DNA of 64,000 nt from JAJRZX01 sp964472295 (GTDB taxonomy: Bacteria; Desulfobacterota; GWC2-55-46; JADFVP01), in the NCBI GenBank assembly GCA_964472295.1, contig CAYYJQ010000004.1:1-64000 (forward strand), written 5' to 3'. Under the pieces are notes generated by a model that saw nothing but the letters and a program-made list of their open reading frames with translations, had not been told where the DNA came from and made no database searches. The position numbers were made by a program, and so were the translations under genes. Positions 34,403 to 42,900 of this stretch are shown in pieces. Each line of letters begins with the position of its first letter. The first letter of the stretch is position 1.

Positions 34403-36847
34403 ATGGGAATCAATATACAGAACATATGGGCTATGAAAGAGGCCCTGAGTAAGGCCGTAGCCTCTGCCTCAAGAGACGGCGCTGTCCTTGCCGGTGGAGA
34501 AGTCAGCGGACTGATTGACAAGGCCCTTGGCATGGGGCCAGCGGGAGAGATTTCGACGATACTTCGCCAATTGCACGCCATCTTCGCGGGGTTTGACGGC
34601 TTTTCTCCTGACGAAAAGAAAGGTGCCTTGGCAAGTGCGCTCGCGCTCCTTGGTCCTCCCATGGAAAGGGCCATAATCCACGAGGCCGAAGGCAACATGA
34701 AGAAGCTCGGCGAACCTCTAAGCACTCTCAGTGGCATAGGCCCGCGGACCCTTGAGAGGCTCAATAAAAAGGGCCTCAAGACCATACAGGACCTCCTCTT
34801 TTTCCTCCCCATCAGATACGAGGACAGAAGAAGAGTCACGAAGATAAGAGACCTTCAGGGTGGCGGCGGTGCGCAGGTAAGGGGCAAGATAGCCGTTGCC
34901 GGAGAGGCCCGTTACGGCAGGAAGAGGCTCTTCGAGGCAGTGCTTGACGACGGCACCGGGCTTATTCGCCTCAAGTGGTTTCGTTACAGGCTCTCGTACA
35001 TGAAGAGGTTCACGCCGGGCCAGGAGGTCCTTGTCCACGGCAATGCCGAGAGGACAAGATACGGCGGAATCCTTCAGATGATACACCCGGAGGTGAATTT
35101 TTTAAGAGAGGGCATGGGGCCAGAGCAAGAGGGCAAGGGCATACTGGCCGTCTATTCCGAGGTAGAAGGTCTCCACCAGAAGACGCTTCAAAGGATTATC
35201 GGCAGAGCCGTGCGCCAGTACGCCGCGCTTGCCTTGGGGTGCGTTCCGCCGGAGGCGCTTTCGCGAATCGGGCTTAAAGACCTGCCATCTGCCCTCATGG
35301 AGGCTCATTTTCCAGAGGCCCTCCCTGCTCAGGATAGGCCCTCAAAGAGAAGAGGGGCCAATGCACATGGGCTGGCACTTCGGAGCCTTGCCTTTGACGA
35401 GTTGTTCCTCCTTGAGACGGCCATGCTCCTCAAGCGAGGGGCGCAAAAAAAGAGGCGCGGCCTTTGCTCATATCATGGAGTGGACAGGGGGGATTCCCTT
35501 GAGTCGCGGCTCCGTTCTCTTCTGCCCTTCAGGCTTACAGGGGCGCAGGAGAGGGCGCTATGCGAGATAAAGGCCGATATGAGGCGCACAAGTTCCATGA
35601 ACCGCCTTCTCGAGGGCGACGTGGGCTCAGGGAAGACACTTGTCTGTCTCCTTTCCGCCCTCCTTGCCGTGGACTCGGGTCATCAGGCGGCTATCATGGC
35701 CCCAACAGGCGTACTTGCCGGTCAACACTACGTCACAATCAGCGCATATGCCCGGAAACTCGGCATCAAAGCCTGCCTCCTTACAGGCGGCCTGCCTCTT
35801 CGCGAACGTAAAAATAGGCTTGAGGCCATAGACGAGGGCAGGGTGGACCTTGTTGTTGGAACGCACGCCCTCATACAGGAAGACGTAAGTTTCAGGGACC
35901 TGGCCCTCGTGGTGGTTGACGAGCAACACCGTTTCGGTGTCTTTCAGAGGGCGAGCCTCATCTCAAAGGGCATGGGTCTCGAGGGCGGCGCGAGTCCTGT
36001 GCCCGATGTCCTCATAATGACGGCTACTCCTATTCCTCGGACCCTCTCCATGACCCTCTTTGGCGACCTCGATGTCTCGGTGCTCGATGAACTCCCCCCT
36101 GGAAGGCAGGCAGTCAAGACGCTTGTTCTGCGGGAAAAGGAGAGAAAGAGGGCCTATGAGCATATAAGGCGCGAGGTAAGGAGCGGTGGTCAGGCCTATA
36201 TCGTCTATCCCCTTGTAGAGGAATCAGAGGAACTGGACCTGAGGGACGCGACTAACGAGAAGGCTCGACTTGAAAAAGAGGTCTTTCCAGGCCTTTGCCT
36301 TGGTCTTCTGCATGGGAGGATGAAGGGCGATGAGAAGGACGAGGTTATGAGGCGCTTCAAGGATAGGGAGATAGATGTCCTTGTCGCCACCACGGTCATA
36401 GAGGTCGGCCTTGACGTGCCGAACGCCGCGGTCATGTGCATAGAGCACGCCGAGAGGTTCGGACTCTCACAACTCCATCAACTACGCGGAAGGGTGGGCA
36501 GGGGAGAGAGGAGTTCGTACTGTTTTCTCATGACAGAAAACTTTGTGTCGAAGGACGCCTTCAGGAGGCTTCGAGTAATGGAGAGGAACGCCGACGGCTT
36601 CATGATAGCCGAAGAGGACTTGAAGATTCGGGGTCCCGGCGATTACCTCGGGCAGAGACAGTCCGGGTTTACGGACCTGCGCTTTGCATGGTCCCTCATG
36701 GACCATGGGCTCGTAAGGGCTGTAAGGGCAGAGTCCGAAACTTTTTTAAAAGAAAATCAAGACCTTGGGGAGGGGATAGGCCCCTTGATAAAAGAGGTTA
36801 TGAAAACAAGATGGAAGAATGGACTTGAACTTGCCTCTGTTGGCTGA
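34403..36847 (+). CDS. recG: ATP-dependent DNA helicase RecG
   Basis: Remodels stalled replication forks and branched DNA. The 814-residue protein has an N-terminal extension of about 100 residues and a helix-hairpin-helix/OB wedge domain (LSTLSGIGPRTLERL, YEDRRRVTKIRDL). The superfamily 2 helicase core shows Walker A LEGDVGSGKT, DEQHRFGV (motif II), MTATPIPRTL (motif III) and QLRGRVGRGE (motif VI). The extra N-terminus is longer than in E. coli RecG. No clear Shine-Dalgarno precedes ATG 34403; the ATG ten codons later is possible. Confidence 0.94.
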   Translation: MGINIQNIWAMKEALSKAVASASRDGAVLAGGEVSGLIDKALGMGPAGEISTILRQLHAIFAGFDGFSPDEKKGALASALALLGPPMERAIIHEAEGNMKKLGEPLSTLSGIGPRTLERLNKKGLKTIQDLLFFLPIRYEDRRRVTKIRDLQGGGGAQVRGKIAVAGEARYGRKRLFEAVLDDGTGLIRLKWFRYRLSYMKRFTPGQEVLVHGNAERTRYGGILQMIHPEVNFLREGMGPEQEGKGILAVYSEVEGLHQKTLQRIIGRAVRQYAALALGCVPPEALSRIGLKDLPSALMEAHFPEALPAQDRPSKRRGANAHGLALRSLAFDELFLLETAMLLKRGAQKKRRGLCSYHGVDRGDSLESRLRSLLPFRLTGAQERALCEIKADMRRTSSMNRLLEGDVGSGKTLVCLLSALLAVDSGHQAAIMAPTGVLAGQHYVTISAYARKLGIKACLLTGGLPLRERKNRLEAIDEGRVDLVVGTHALIQEDVSFRDLALVVVDEQHRFGVFQRASLISKGMGLEGGASPVPDVLIMTATPIPRTLSMTLFGDLDVSVLDELPPGRQAVKTLVLREKERKRAYEHIRREVRSGGQAYIVYPLVEESEELDLRDATNEKARLEKEVFPGLCLGLLHGRMKGDEKDEVMRRFKDREIDVLVATTVIEVGLDVPNAAVMCIEHAERFGLSQLHQLRGRVGRGERSSYCFLMTENFVSKDAFRRLRVMERNADGFMIAEEDLKIRGPGDYLGQRQSGFTDLRFAWSLMDHGLVRAVRAESETFLKENQDLGEGIGPLIKEVMKTRWKNGLELASVG

Positions 36848-36945
36848 GAAGAAAAAAACAGGTTTAATTAGTCCCTCAAATAGGGTATATTGTCTGAAAC
36901 AATTTTTATCGTTTCTTTTTGTTCCTGCCATGCTAGGCAGTCTTT

Positions 36946-37085
36946 CCAGCGGCTAGAGGCCGCTGGTATTGGTTTTCCTTGACGTAGTTTTCATGCGGTC
37001 AGGCCCTATTTGTCTTGTTTCGTGGGGACCGTGGGGCTCTGGAGAGTGCGGTGCGATTAAAAAACTTTTTTTAAAAAGAAAGCCA
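36946..37085. repeat. Decayed two-hairpin element upstream of the DUF1015 gene
   Basis: Hairpin CCAGCGGCT-AGA-GGCCGCTGG (36946-36966) and linker TATTGGTTTTCCTTGAC (36967-36983) are clear. About 75 nt later a weak ACTTTTTTT...AAAAAGAAAG (about 37062-37083) may be the remnant of the first hairpin. The rest of the 281-nt gap between recG and the DUF1015 gene shows nothing recognisable. Confidence 0.65.
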
Positions 37086-37128
37086 GGAATACGGTAAAAA
37101 ATAAAGGAGAGAGAGGTATACTCAGGTT

Positions 37129-38481
37129 ATGGCCGAGATAAAACCCTTCAGGGCGGCAGTATTCAACAAGGAAAAGACAGGGGATTTAAATGACGTAATG
37201 GCCCCGCCATATGACGTAATCTCACCGGCCTTTCAGGAAGAACTTTACGCCCGTCATCCGAATAACATTGTAAGGCTTATCCTCGCCAAAGATAGTAATA
37301 GCGGCGGAGCCCCGGCTGATAAATACGCGGCCTCTTCCGAGGCCCTGAGGGAGTGGATGGCCTCGGGAGTCTTGAAGAGGGATGAAAAACCCTCGATTTA
37401 CTATTATATTCAGAGGTTTTCACAGCCCGATGGCTCCATCACAACGAGAAAGGGCTTTATGGCGCTCTCAAGGATAGAGGACTTTGGCGCTGGCAGGATA
37501 CACGCCCACGAGAGGACGCTCTCAGGCCCCAAGGCAGACCGCCTGAGGCTAATCGAGGCCTGCAGGGCTAACTTCAGTTGCATCTTTACCCTTTACTCCG
37601 AACCAAGACTAACGCTCAATAAACTCTTTGATTCAGTCACCACGGACAGGACGCCTGATATAAACGTCCTTGACGAAGACGGCGTTGAGAACCTTGTATA
37701 CCGAATATCAGACCCTTCGGTCATTGAGAGAGTAAGGTCTGCCATGGCCGATAAGACCCTCTTTATAGCCGATGGGCACCACCGGTATGAGACATCCATG
37801 AATTACAGAAACCTCATGCGCGAGAGGAACCCCAATGCCAGGGGCGATCAGCCCTATGACTTTGTGATGATGTATTTCTCCAATATGGACGACGAGGGCA
37901 TGACTGTCTGGCCAACGCACAGGGTTATACACAGTCTCAATGGGTTTTCTTCTGAAGAGTTCATGAATGAACTTAAAAAATACTTTAAGGTCAATAGGTT
38001 CGAGTATAACGCTAATACGAAAGATAGGGTCTTGAATGACCTCGTGGCCTCAATGGAGCGTGCAGGAAAATCGGCCAACTGCTTTGGGATGCACATCAAG
38101 GGAGAGGACGCCTGCTACCTCCTTACCTATCCCGGAGGACACAGCCTTGACGGCCTCTTTGACGACTCCATACCCGCTGTGTACAGAAACCTCGACGTTA
38201 CCGTGCTTCATGAACTCATACTCTCGAAGATACTCGGCATATCACGGGGCGCTCAGGAAAGGCAGGAGAACATCATATACGTGAAAAACTACGGCGACGC
38301 CTTTGCCTCCATGGACGACCCTCGTAACGAGATAGTCTTTCTCCTGAACCCCACGAAGGTCTCTGACGTAAAGGCCGTTGCCGAGGCGGGCTGCAAGATG
38401 CCGCAAAAATCCACGTACTTCTACCCAAAACTCCTTACAGGCCTTGTAATCAACGTCCATGACAAGGACTGGGACTGCTGA
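37129..38481 (+). CDS. DUF1015 family protein
   Basis: A 450-residue soluble protein matching the DUF1015/COG4198 family: KPFRAAVFNKEK, NDVMAPPYDVIS, HPNNIVRLIL, HAHERTLSGPKADRL and FIADGHHRYETSMNYR. The conserved histidines in ADGHHRYET suggest a metal or phosphate site, but no activity is established that I know of. The family is widespread in anaerobes and deltaproteobacteria. The next gene starts 41 nt downstream on the same strand. Confidence 0.9.
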   Translation: MAEIKPFRAAVFNKEKTGDLNDVMAPPYDVISPAFQEELYARHPNNIVRLILAKDSNSGGAPADKYAASSEALREWMASGVLKRDEKPSIYYYIQRFSQPDGSITTRKGFMALSRIEDFGAGRIHAHERTLSGPKADRLRLIEACRANFSCIFTLYSEPRLTLNKLFDSVTTDRTPDINVLDEDGVENLVYRISDPSVIERVRSAMADKTLFIADGHHRYETSMNYRNLMRERNPNARGDQPYDFVMMYFSNMDDEGMTVWPTHRVIHSLNGFSSEEFMNELKKYFKVNRFEYNANTKDRVLNDLVASMERAGKSANCFGMHIKGEDACYLLTYPGGHSLDGLFDDSIPAVYRNLDVTVLHELILSKILGISRGAQERQENIIYVKNYGDAFASMDDPRNEIVFLLNPTKVSDVKAVAEAGCKMPQKSTYFYPKLLTGLVINVHDKDWDC

Positions 38482-38522
38482 AGGCTCCTTAACGGCCAGA
38501 ATGTGAGGGGCGCCCTCGTCTT

Positions 38523-39134
38523 ATGGAAAAATTAGGGCCCTATTCCTATGAGCCTGCCGCGGGGGACGGGATTACCTCCGATACCCTGCTCCTTGCGGAG
38601 TTTGTGCCCCTGCTCTCTCCCACTGATATTCTCCTCGATATTGGCGCCGGCTCAGGCGCGCTCCCCCTTCTCCTTGCCGCCAAGAATTTAAAGACCACAA
38701 TAACAGGCGTTGAAATCCAGGCCATTCGCGCAGAGGCGGCAAGAAAAAACATCGAAAGAAACAACCTTGGCGCAAGGATTACTATCAATCACATGGACTA
38801 TAGAGACCTGCCTCGAAGATTATCTCCTGAAAGTTTTACCCATGTCATCACCAACCCGCCCTATATCAAAAAAGGCAGGGGCAGGCCAAGCCCTGAAAGA
38901 GACAGGCAGATAGCGCGACACGAGGTCATGGGCACCATTAAAGACCTTCTCAGTGCCGCCTCTATCATGCTTGCACCCGGAGGAAAATTCTACATTGTAT
39001 TTACCGCCGAGAGGCTCCCGGAACTCAGGACTGAACTAAAAAACAAGGGCCTTCTTATAAAACGTGAGAAACTTGTAAGCACGAAAAATAACGCGCCCCC
39101 GCGCCGAGTCCTCCTTGAGGCCGAAAAAAAATAG
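38523..39134 (+). CDS. TrmN6-like SAM-dependent methyltransferase (tRNA1(Val) A37-N6 type)
   Basis: A 203-residue class I methyltransferase. It has the SAM-binding DIGAGSGALPLLLA, an acidic ITGVEIQ at the end of strand 2 and the N6-adenine-type catalytic motif TNPPYIKKG. The N-terminal GITSDTLLLAEF matches the TrmN6 (YfiC) group, which methylates A37 of tRNA-Val. The nearest alternative is a general N6-adenine or RsmC-type methyltransferase. It follows the DUF1015 gene and is followed by repeats. Confidence 0.8.
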   Translation: MEKLGPYSYEPAAGDGITSDTLLLAEFVPLLSPTDILLDIGAGSGALPLLLAAKNLKTTITGVEIQAIRAEAARKNIERNNLGARITINHMDYRDLPRRLSPESFTHVITNPPYIKKGRGRPSPERDRQIARHEVMGTIKDLLSAASIMLAPGGKFYIVFTAERLPELRTELKNKGLLIKREKLVSTKNNAPPRRVLLEAEKK

Positions 39135-39149
39135 AGATAAAAGAGTAGG

Positions 39150-39288
39150 GTAGGGTGGGCACTGCCCACCAGAAGATAAACTGGAAAAAAGAAGAAGTAG
39201 AAGAATAAAGAAGAAAAGAGGGGTGGGCGGGCCTCGCCCGCCAAAAGAGTAAAAAGAAAAGGGGAGGATTGGGCGGGCTTCGCCCGCC
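39150..39288. repeat. Three palindromic repeats after the TrmN6-like gene
   Basis: A GTAGGGTGGGC-ACT-GCCCACC palindrome (39150-39173), then GGCGGGC-CTC-GCCCGCC (39226-39242) and GGCGGGC-TTC-GCCCGCC (39272-39288), with purine-rich spacers. With the next entry they occupy the 324-nt gap between the convergent TrmN6-like and dciA genes; no gene lies there. Confidence 0.85.
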
Positions 39289-39306
39289 AAAAGATAAAGA
39301 GATTTC

Positions 39307-39371
39307 CTTACTTTCTTTTAAAAAAGAAAGTAAGATAAAGAAAATTAATACCAATGGCCTTCGGCCATTGG
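39307..39371. repeat. Complete 65-nt two-hairpin element (forward orientation)
   Basis: Hairpin 1: CTTACTTTCTTTT paired with AAAAGAAAGTAAG (39307-39334). Linker ATAAAGAAAATTAATA (39335-39350). Hairpin 2: CCAATGGCC-TTC-GGCCATTGG (39351-39371). Reverse-complemented, the 29062-29126 copy is almost identical except in hairpin 2, where arm bases change on both sides (CCAGCGGCC/GGCCGCTGG). A degenerate GGCTGGGC-ACT-GCCAGCC palindrome follows at 39406-39424. Confidence 0.9.
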
Positions 39372-39458
39372 ACAGGTAGATACCGTCTTGTCTGTCAAGC
39401 ACAAAGGCTGGGCACTGCCAGCCATAGGGCAAGAAAACAGGCAGGTCGCGGCAATACC

Positions 39459-39944
39459 CTAAAAAGGATACTTCTTCATCACCCGCTTTACAAGGCCCCG
39501 GAGCGATTCGTCGCCTATCTTCGAGGCCGTCTCCTCTATGAAGTCATCTCCAAGGGGGTTTTTCCGGGTAATTGGCTCGCGGCGGGCTTCGGAGCGGCGG
39601 GTTATCTCGCCGGGCTTCCAGACTATTCTGCTAACGGCCTTTTTTCCGAGAGAAGAGTTTATCTTCTCCATTATAAGAGATTTCTGGTAATTGAGTTCCG
39701 TCATCCACGCAGATGAGTTCACAACGCAGTAAAGGGTGTCTTTAATCAGCCTCGTGGGCTCTGTCCTTGCGGAGATGGCCTTGCCTACCATCTGGGGCCA
39801 GTCGCGTTTAACCCTGTACTCAGTGAGCCGGGGACCAAGGGCTATGTTTGGTAAAGCGCCAGATAAGACCGAACCAGCATGCGAAGGCCTCTTTAAACCC
39901 CTCGTGACAGCGCCGTATCTCTTATAATGTTTAGTTCTCTTCAT
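39459..39944 (-). CDS. dciA: DUF721/DciA family protein
   Basis: A 161-residue protein with a DUF721 core (about residues 35-115: RDWPQMVGKAISARTEPTRL, LYCVVNSSAWMTELNYQKSLI). DciA proteins load the replicative helicase DnaB in bacteria lacking DnaC/DnaI. The C-terminal tail is charged and lower in conservation. The frame is open to 40001, but ATG 39944 starts just after the upstream gene's stop region and gives the family-like N-terminus KRTKHYKRYG. It overlaps the upstream small membrane protein gene by 14 bases. Confidence 0.75.
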   Translation of the reverse strand: MKRTKHYKRYGAVTRGLKRPSHAGSVLSGALPNIALGPRLTEYRVKRDWPQMVGKAISARTEPTRLIKDTLYCVVNSSAWMTELNYQKSLIMEKINSSLGKKAVSRIVWKPGEITRRSEARREPITRKNPLGDDFIEETASKIGDESLRGLVKRVMKKYPF

Positions 39945-40203
39945 GACGGCACTTGAGTCTGTCAATACGTGCCCCCAGGACCTGCCCGGCCACGGAGGCA
40001 ACGAGCATGATAGGGACTATCTTCATGCTGAAACCGGCAAGGAGCCTGAAAATTACGACAAATGGTATGGGTAGGTGTATATACAGAAACCATTTGAATG
40101 AGAATTTTCTCGTCTTTCCCCTCCAATACCCAAATGGCAGATTCAGGACAAAGGCGAAGGCTATCATGATGAGAAGGAGAGCTATGGTGTAATTTCCGTT
40201 CAT
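39931..40203 (-). CDS. Small membrane protein of unknown function
   Basis: A 90-residue protein with three predicted transmembrane helices (about residues 6-24, 38-56 and 60-80) separated by short basic loops (YWRGKTRKFSFKW), ending in RIDRLKCRHEEN. I do not recognise a family. Overlap with the downstream dciA start suggests co-expression. It may be an orphan conserved membrane protein of this lineage. Confidence 0.65.
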   Translation of the reverse strand: MNGNYTIALLLIMIAFAFVLNLPFGYWRGKTRKFSFKWFLYIHLPIPFVVIFRLLAGFSMKIVPIMLVASVAGQVLGARIDRLKCRHEEN

Positions 40204-40274
40204 ATATTACAGGGTAACAGGAAAAACTCTCCCCTGTCAATGCACAAGATTGATGTAAAATTCACATGGACTTA

Positions 40275-40296
40275 AATTGGCACTGAATTGGCACTG
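40275..40296. repeat. Tandem 11-bp duplication upstream of ffh
   Basis: AATTGGCACTG is repeated exactly twice (40275-40285, 40286-40296). The duplication creates GG and GC ten bases apart (TGGCAC-N5-TGGC), one mismatch from a sigma-54 promoter. It lies about 40 bp upstream of the sigma-70 promoter, where an activator could bind. Confidence 0.7.
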
Positions 40297-40333
40297 AATA
40301 TACCCTGCCATAACGAAAAAACTTACAAAGGCC

Positions 40334-40363
40334 TTGACATTACTCGACTTTCTCATATATGAT
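40334..40363 (+). promoter_or_regulatory. Sigma-70 promoter of the ffh operon
   Basis: A consensus TTGACA (40334-40339) and TATGAT (40358-40363) are 18 bp apart, about 45 nt before the ffh start. The surrounding sequence is AT-rich, as expected for a strong promoter. Confidence 0.65.
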
Positions 40364-40408
40364 ATAAAATTAAAATATTCTTAACAGCAACTTAAATTAC
40401 AAAACACC

Positions 40409-41743
40409 ATGCTCGATTCTCTTACAGACAAATTCGGCAAGGTCCTTCGCGACATAAGGGGCAAGGGGACCCTCAGTGACACCAATATCACCGAGGCCCT
40501 GAAAGACGTCCGCATTGCCCTCCTTGAGGCTGATGTAAACTTCAAGGTTGTAAAGGACTTTATCGCCTCCATCAAGGAAAAGGCCCTTGGAAAGGAGGTT
40601 CTTGAGAGCCTTACTCCGGGCCAGCAGTTTACCAAGGTAGTTCACGACGAACTCACGGCCATCCTCGGCGGAGAAGACTCGGCCCTTGAATTAAAGGGTA
40701 GGCCCGCCGTCATTATGCTCTGCGGCCTCCAGGGCTCTGGTAAGACCACCACAGCCGCCAAACTCGCCTATGCCCTTAAAAAACAGGGTAGGTCCCCCTA
40801 TCTCGTCCCGGCGGACCTCTTTCGCCTTGCCGCCGTGCACCAGCTCAAGACACTGGCCTCGTCCATCAAGGTTGACTGCTTTGACAGCACTGATTACTCT
40901 ACCCCTGCCGATGTCTGTAAAGAGGCCCTGAGGATTGCCGGCCTCAAGGGGTATAATACCCTTATAGTCGACACCGCCGGAAGGCTCCACATCGATGAGA
41001 CTCTCATGGATGAACTCCAGGGCCTTAAAGACATACTCTCTCCCTCGGAGATTCTCTTTGTCGCTGACTCCATGACAGGTCAGGACGCCGTGAACACGGC
41101 AAAGGGCTTTGACTCTTCCCTTGATGTTACGGGCGTGATACTCACCAAGTTCGACGGAGACGCCCGAGGCGGCGCGGCCCTCTCCATGCGCATGATTACC
41201 GGTAAGCCCATCAAGTTCATAGGCACGGGCGAGAAGGTCGAGTGCCTTGAGGTCTTTCACCCCTCGCGTGTGGCCGGGCGCATACTTGACCTTGGCGATG
41301 TCCTTACACTTGTTGAGAAGGCCCAGTCCACAATGGACGAAAAAAAGGCCATTGAACTCAACCAGAAGATTAGAAAAGACGCCTTTACCCTCGATGACTT
41401 CAAGGACCAGTTGAAACGCATAAAAAAAATGGGCTCCCTCGAGAGTATCCTCGGGATGATACCTGGCTTTGGCGCCATTAAGAAGGCCAAGAACATCAAC
41501 TTCGACGAGTCCGAGATTACGAGGATAGAGGCCATCATAAACTCCATGACCAGGGAAGAACGCCAGAACCCGGCCTGCCTCAACGCCTCGCGGCGTAAAC
41601 GCATAGCCCGGGGGAGCGGAACCTCGGTTCAGGATATAAACAAGTTCATGAAGCAGTACCAGCAGATGCGCAAGATGATGAAAAAGGTGAAGAAGTCCGG
41701 CGCCGCCGGGCTCAAGGGAATGCTGCAGAACATGAGGATGTAG
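40409..41743 (+). CDS. ffh: Signal recognition particle protein Ffh
   Basis: A GTPase that binds signal peptides with 4.5S RNA and targets proteins to SecYEG. The 444-residue protein has the N domain (about 1-85), a G domain with GLQGSGKTTTAAKLA, DTAGRLHID, and TKFDGDARGG, and the methionine-rich M domain (about 300-444, SRRKRIARGSGTSVQDINKF). It opens the ffh-rpsP-khpA-rimM-trmD-rplS cluster, the classical order in many bacteria. Confidence 0.97.
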   Translation: MLDSLTDKFGKVLRDIRGKGTLSDTNITEALKDVRIALLEADVNFKVVKDFIASIKEKALGKEVLESLTPGQQFTKVVHDELTAILGGEDSALELKGRPAVIMLCGLQGSGKTTTAAKLAYALKKQGRSPYLVPADLFRLAAVHQLKTLASSIKVDCFDSTDYSTPADVCKEALRIAGLKGYNTLIVDTAGRLHIDETLMDELQGLKDILSPSEILFVADSMTGQDAVNTAKGFDSSLDVTGVILTKFDGDARGGAALSMRMITGKPIKFIGTGEKVECLEVFHPSRVAGRILDLGDVLTLVEKAQSTMDEKKAIELNQKIRKDAFTLDDFKDQLKRIKKMGSLESILGMIPGFGAIKKAKNINFDESEITRIEAIINSMTREERQNPACLNASRRKRIARGSGTSVQDINKFMKQYQQMRKMMKKVKKSGAAGLKGMLQNMRM

Positions 41744-41791
41744 CATTACACGAGACCACTTCAATGCAATAAATAGGAGGTAGAATTTTAA

Positions 41792-42049
41792 ATGTCAGTA
41801 AAGATAAGGCTAACAAGACACGGCTCCAAGAAGCAGCCATACTACAGGATCGTGGTAGCGGCCTCGGATTCGCCAAGGGACGGCAGGTTTATTGAGATTG
41901 TGGGTCATTACAACCCCAATACCGACCCCGCGTCCATTGACTTCAAGTCCGAGAGGCTCCGCCACTGGCTGGAAAAGGGCGCCACGCCCACGACTACAGT
42001 AAGTCAGCTCATCAAGAAGTCCGGCGCGCTAAAGGAAGAGGCCGCCTAA
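41792..42049 (+). CDS. rpsP: 30S ribosomal protein S16
   Basis: An 85-residue S16: VKIRLTRHGSKKQPYYRIVVA, DGRFIEIVGHYNP, RLRHWLEKGATPTTTV. A strong GGAGG lies before the ATG. It is 48 nt after ffh. A terminator-like hairpin follows it (42073-42093), which may tune the level of downstream genes. Confidence 0.97.
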   Translation: MSVKIRLTRHGSKKQPYYRIVVAASDSPRDGRFIEIVGHYNPNTDPASIDFKSERLRHWLEKGATPTTTVSQLIKKSGALKEEAA

Positions 42050-42072
42050 TCCGCCTCTTCTTACGGCACGGC

Positions 42073-42093
42073 CCCGGGCACTGCCCGGGTTTT
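42073..42093 (+). terminator. Terminator or attenuator between rpsP and khpA
   Basis: Perfect 7-bp stem CCCGGGC-ACT-GCCCGGG (42073-42089) followed by four T's. The T-run is short, so partial read-through into khpA-rimM-trmD-rplS is likely. Confidence 0.55.
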
Positions 42094-42118
42094 ACCTCAT
42101 ACGCGAGGGGGTTAGGTT

Positions 42119-42349
42119 ATGAAGACACTTGTAGAGCAGATCGCTAAAGCGCTTGTTGATAACCCCGACGAGGTGCGTGTGGCGGAGATAGAGGGCGAGA
42201 AGATCTCTGGCGTGGAACTCTCCGTCGCAAAGGAAGACCTTGGCAAGGTAATAGGTAAACAGGGCCGCACGGCCAAGGCCATGAGGACCATACTTACCGC
42301 CGCCTCCACAAAGTTGAACAAACGTTGCGTACTTGAGATACTTGAGTAA
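42119..42349 (+). CDS. khpA: KH-domain RNA-binding protein KhpA
   Basis: A 76-residue single KH domain: VEQIAKALVDNPDEV, then the GxxG loop in VIGKQGRTAKAMRTIL. KhpA is an RNA chaperone that works with KhpB in some bacteria and affects cell division genes. Its position between rpsP and rimM is the standard one. Confidence 0.93.
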   Translation: MKTLVEQIAKALVDNPDEVRVAEIEGEKISGVELSVAKEDLGKVIGKQGRTAKAMRTILTAASTKLNKRCVLEILE

Positions 42350-42365
42350 GTCCCCTACGGAAAAG

Positions 42366-42869
42366 ATGGTCGCCATAGGGAGGTTCGGAAGCCCTCATGG
42401 GGTGAGGGGAGAGATAAAGTTCAGGCCCTACGAGGGTGTCGAGGACTTTATCTGGGACGAGGTCTTTGTCAATGTGAAAGAGGGCCTCAGGCGCCTTGAG
42501 GTAACAGGGGTCAGGGAACATACACGGGTCTTTCTTCTTACCCTCAAAGGATTTAACGAGCGCGAGGAATCGGCCCCCCTTGCTGGAAGAGAAGTCTCTG
42601 TGCCGGAGAGTTCCATACCACCCCTTCCAGAGGGTGAGTATTATTATAAAGACCTTGCCGGTCTTGTTGTCCGCTCTGATGACGGGCGTGACCTTGGACG
42701 TGTAAAGAGGGTTTTCTCGGCAGGCAGTGGCAACGATGTCTTTGAAATATGGGGTGAATACGGCGAGATACTTGTGCCCCGCACGAAAGATACCGTGAAG
42801 GAGATAAACATAGAGGAGGGTTTCATGGTTGTCCACCTCCTTGAAGGTATGCTTGAAGAGCCTGAATAG
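42366..42869 (+). CDS. rimM: Ribosome maturation factor RimM
   Basis: Helps assemble the head of the 30S subunit with S19. The 167-residue protein has an N-terminal RimM barrel (VAIGRFGSPHGVRGEIKF) and a C-terminal PRC-barrel (YYYKDLAGLVVRSDDGRDLGRV, DTVKEINIEEGFMVVHL). ATG 42366 begins the family N-terminus. A longer TTG-initiated frame from 42333 would overlap khpA and add unrelated residues. Confidence 0.92.
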   Translation: MVAIGRFGSPHGVRGEIKFRPYEGVEDFIWDEVFVNVKEGLRRLEVTGVREHTRVFLLTLKGFNEREESAPLAGREVSVPESSIPPLPEGEYYYKDLAGLVVRSDDGRDLGRVKRVFSAGSGNDVFEIWGEYGEILVPRTKDTVKEINIEEGFMVVHLLEGMLEEPE

Positions 42870-42900
42870 CCCTTCACCGAGTTATTCAGGCCAGGCTGAG

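Noticed and set aside
33414..34403. Long minus-strand frame opposite kup
   Set aside because: A 329-codon shadow; composition reflects antisense of a membrane protein.
39150..39424. Possible CRISPR array (dense short palindromes)
   Set aside because: Repeats belong to different families, spacing is irregular and there are no cas genes.
40691..41764. Long minus-strand frame opposite ffh
   Set aside because: A 357-codon shadow of a conserved gene with no family resemblance or ribosome site.
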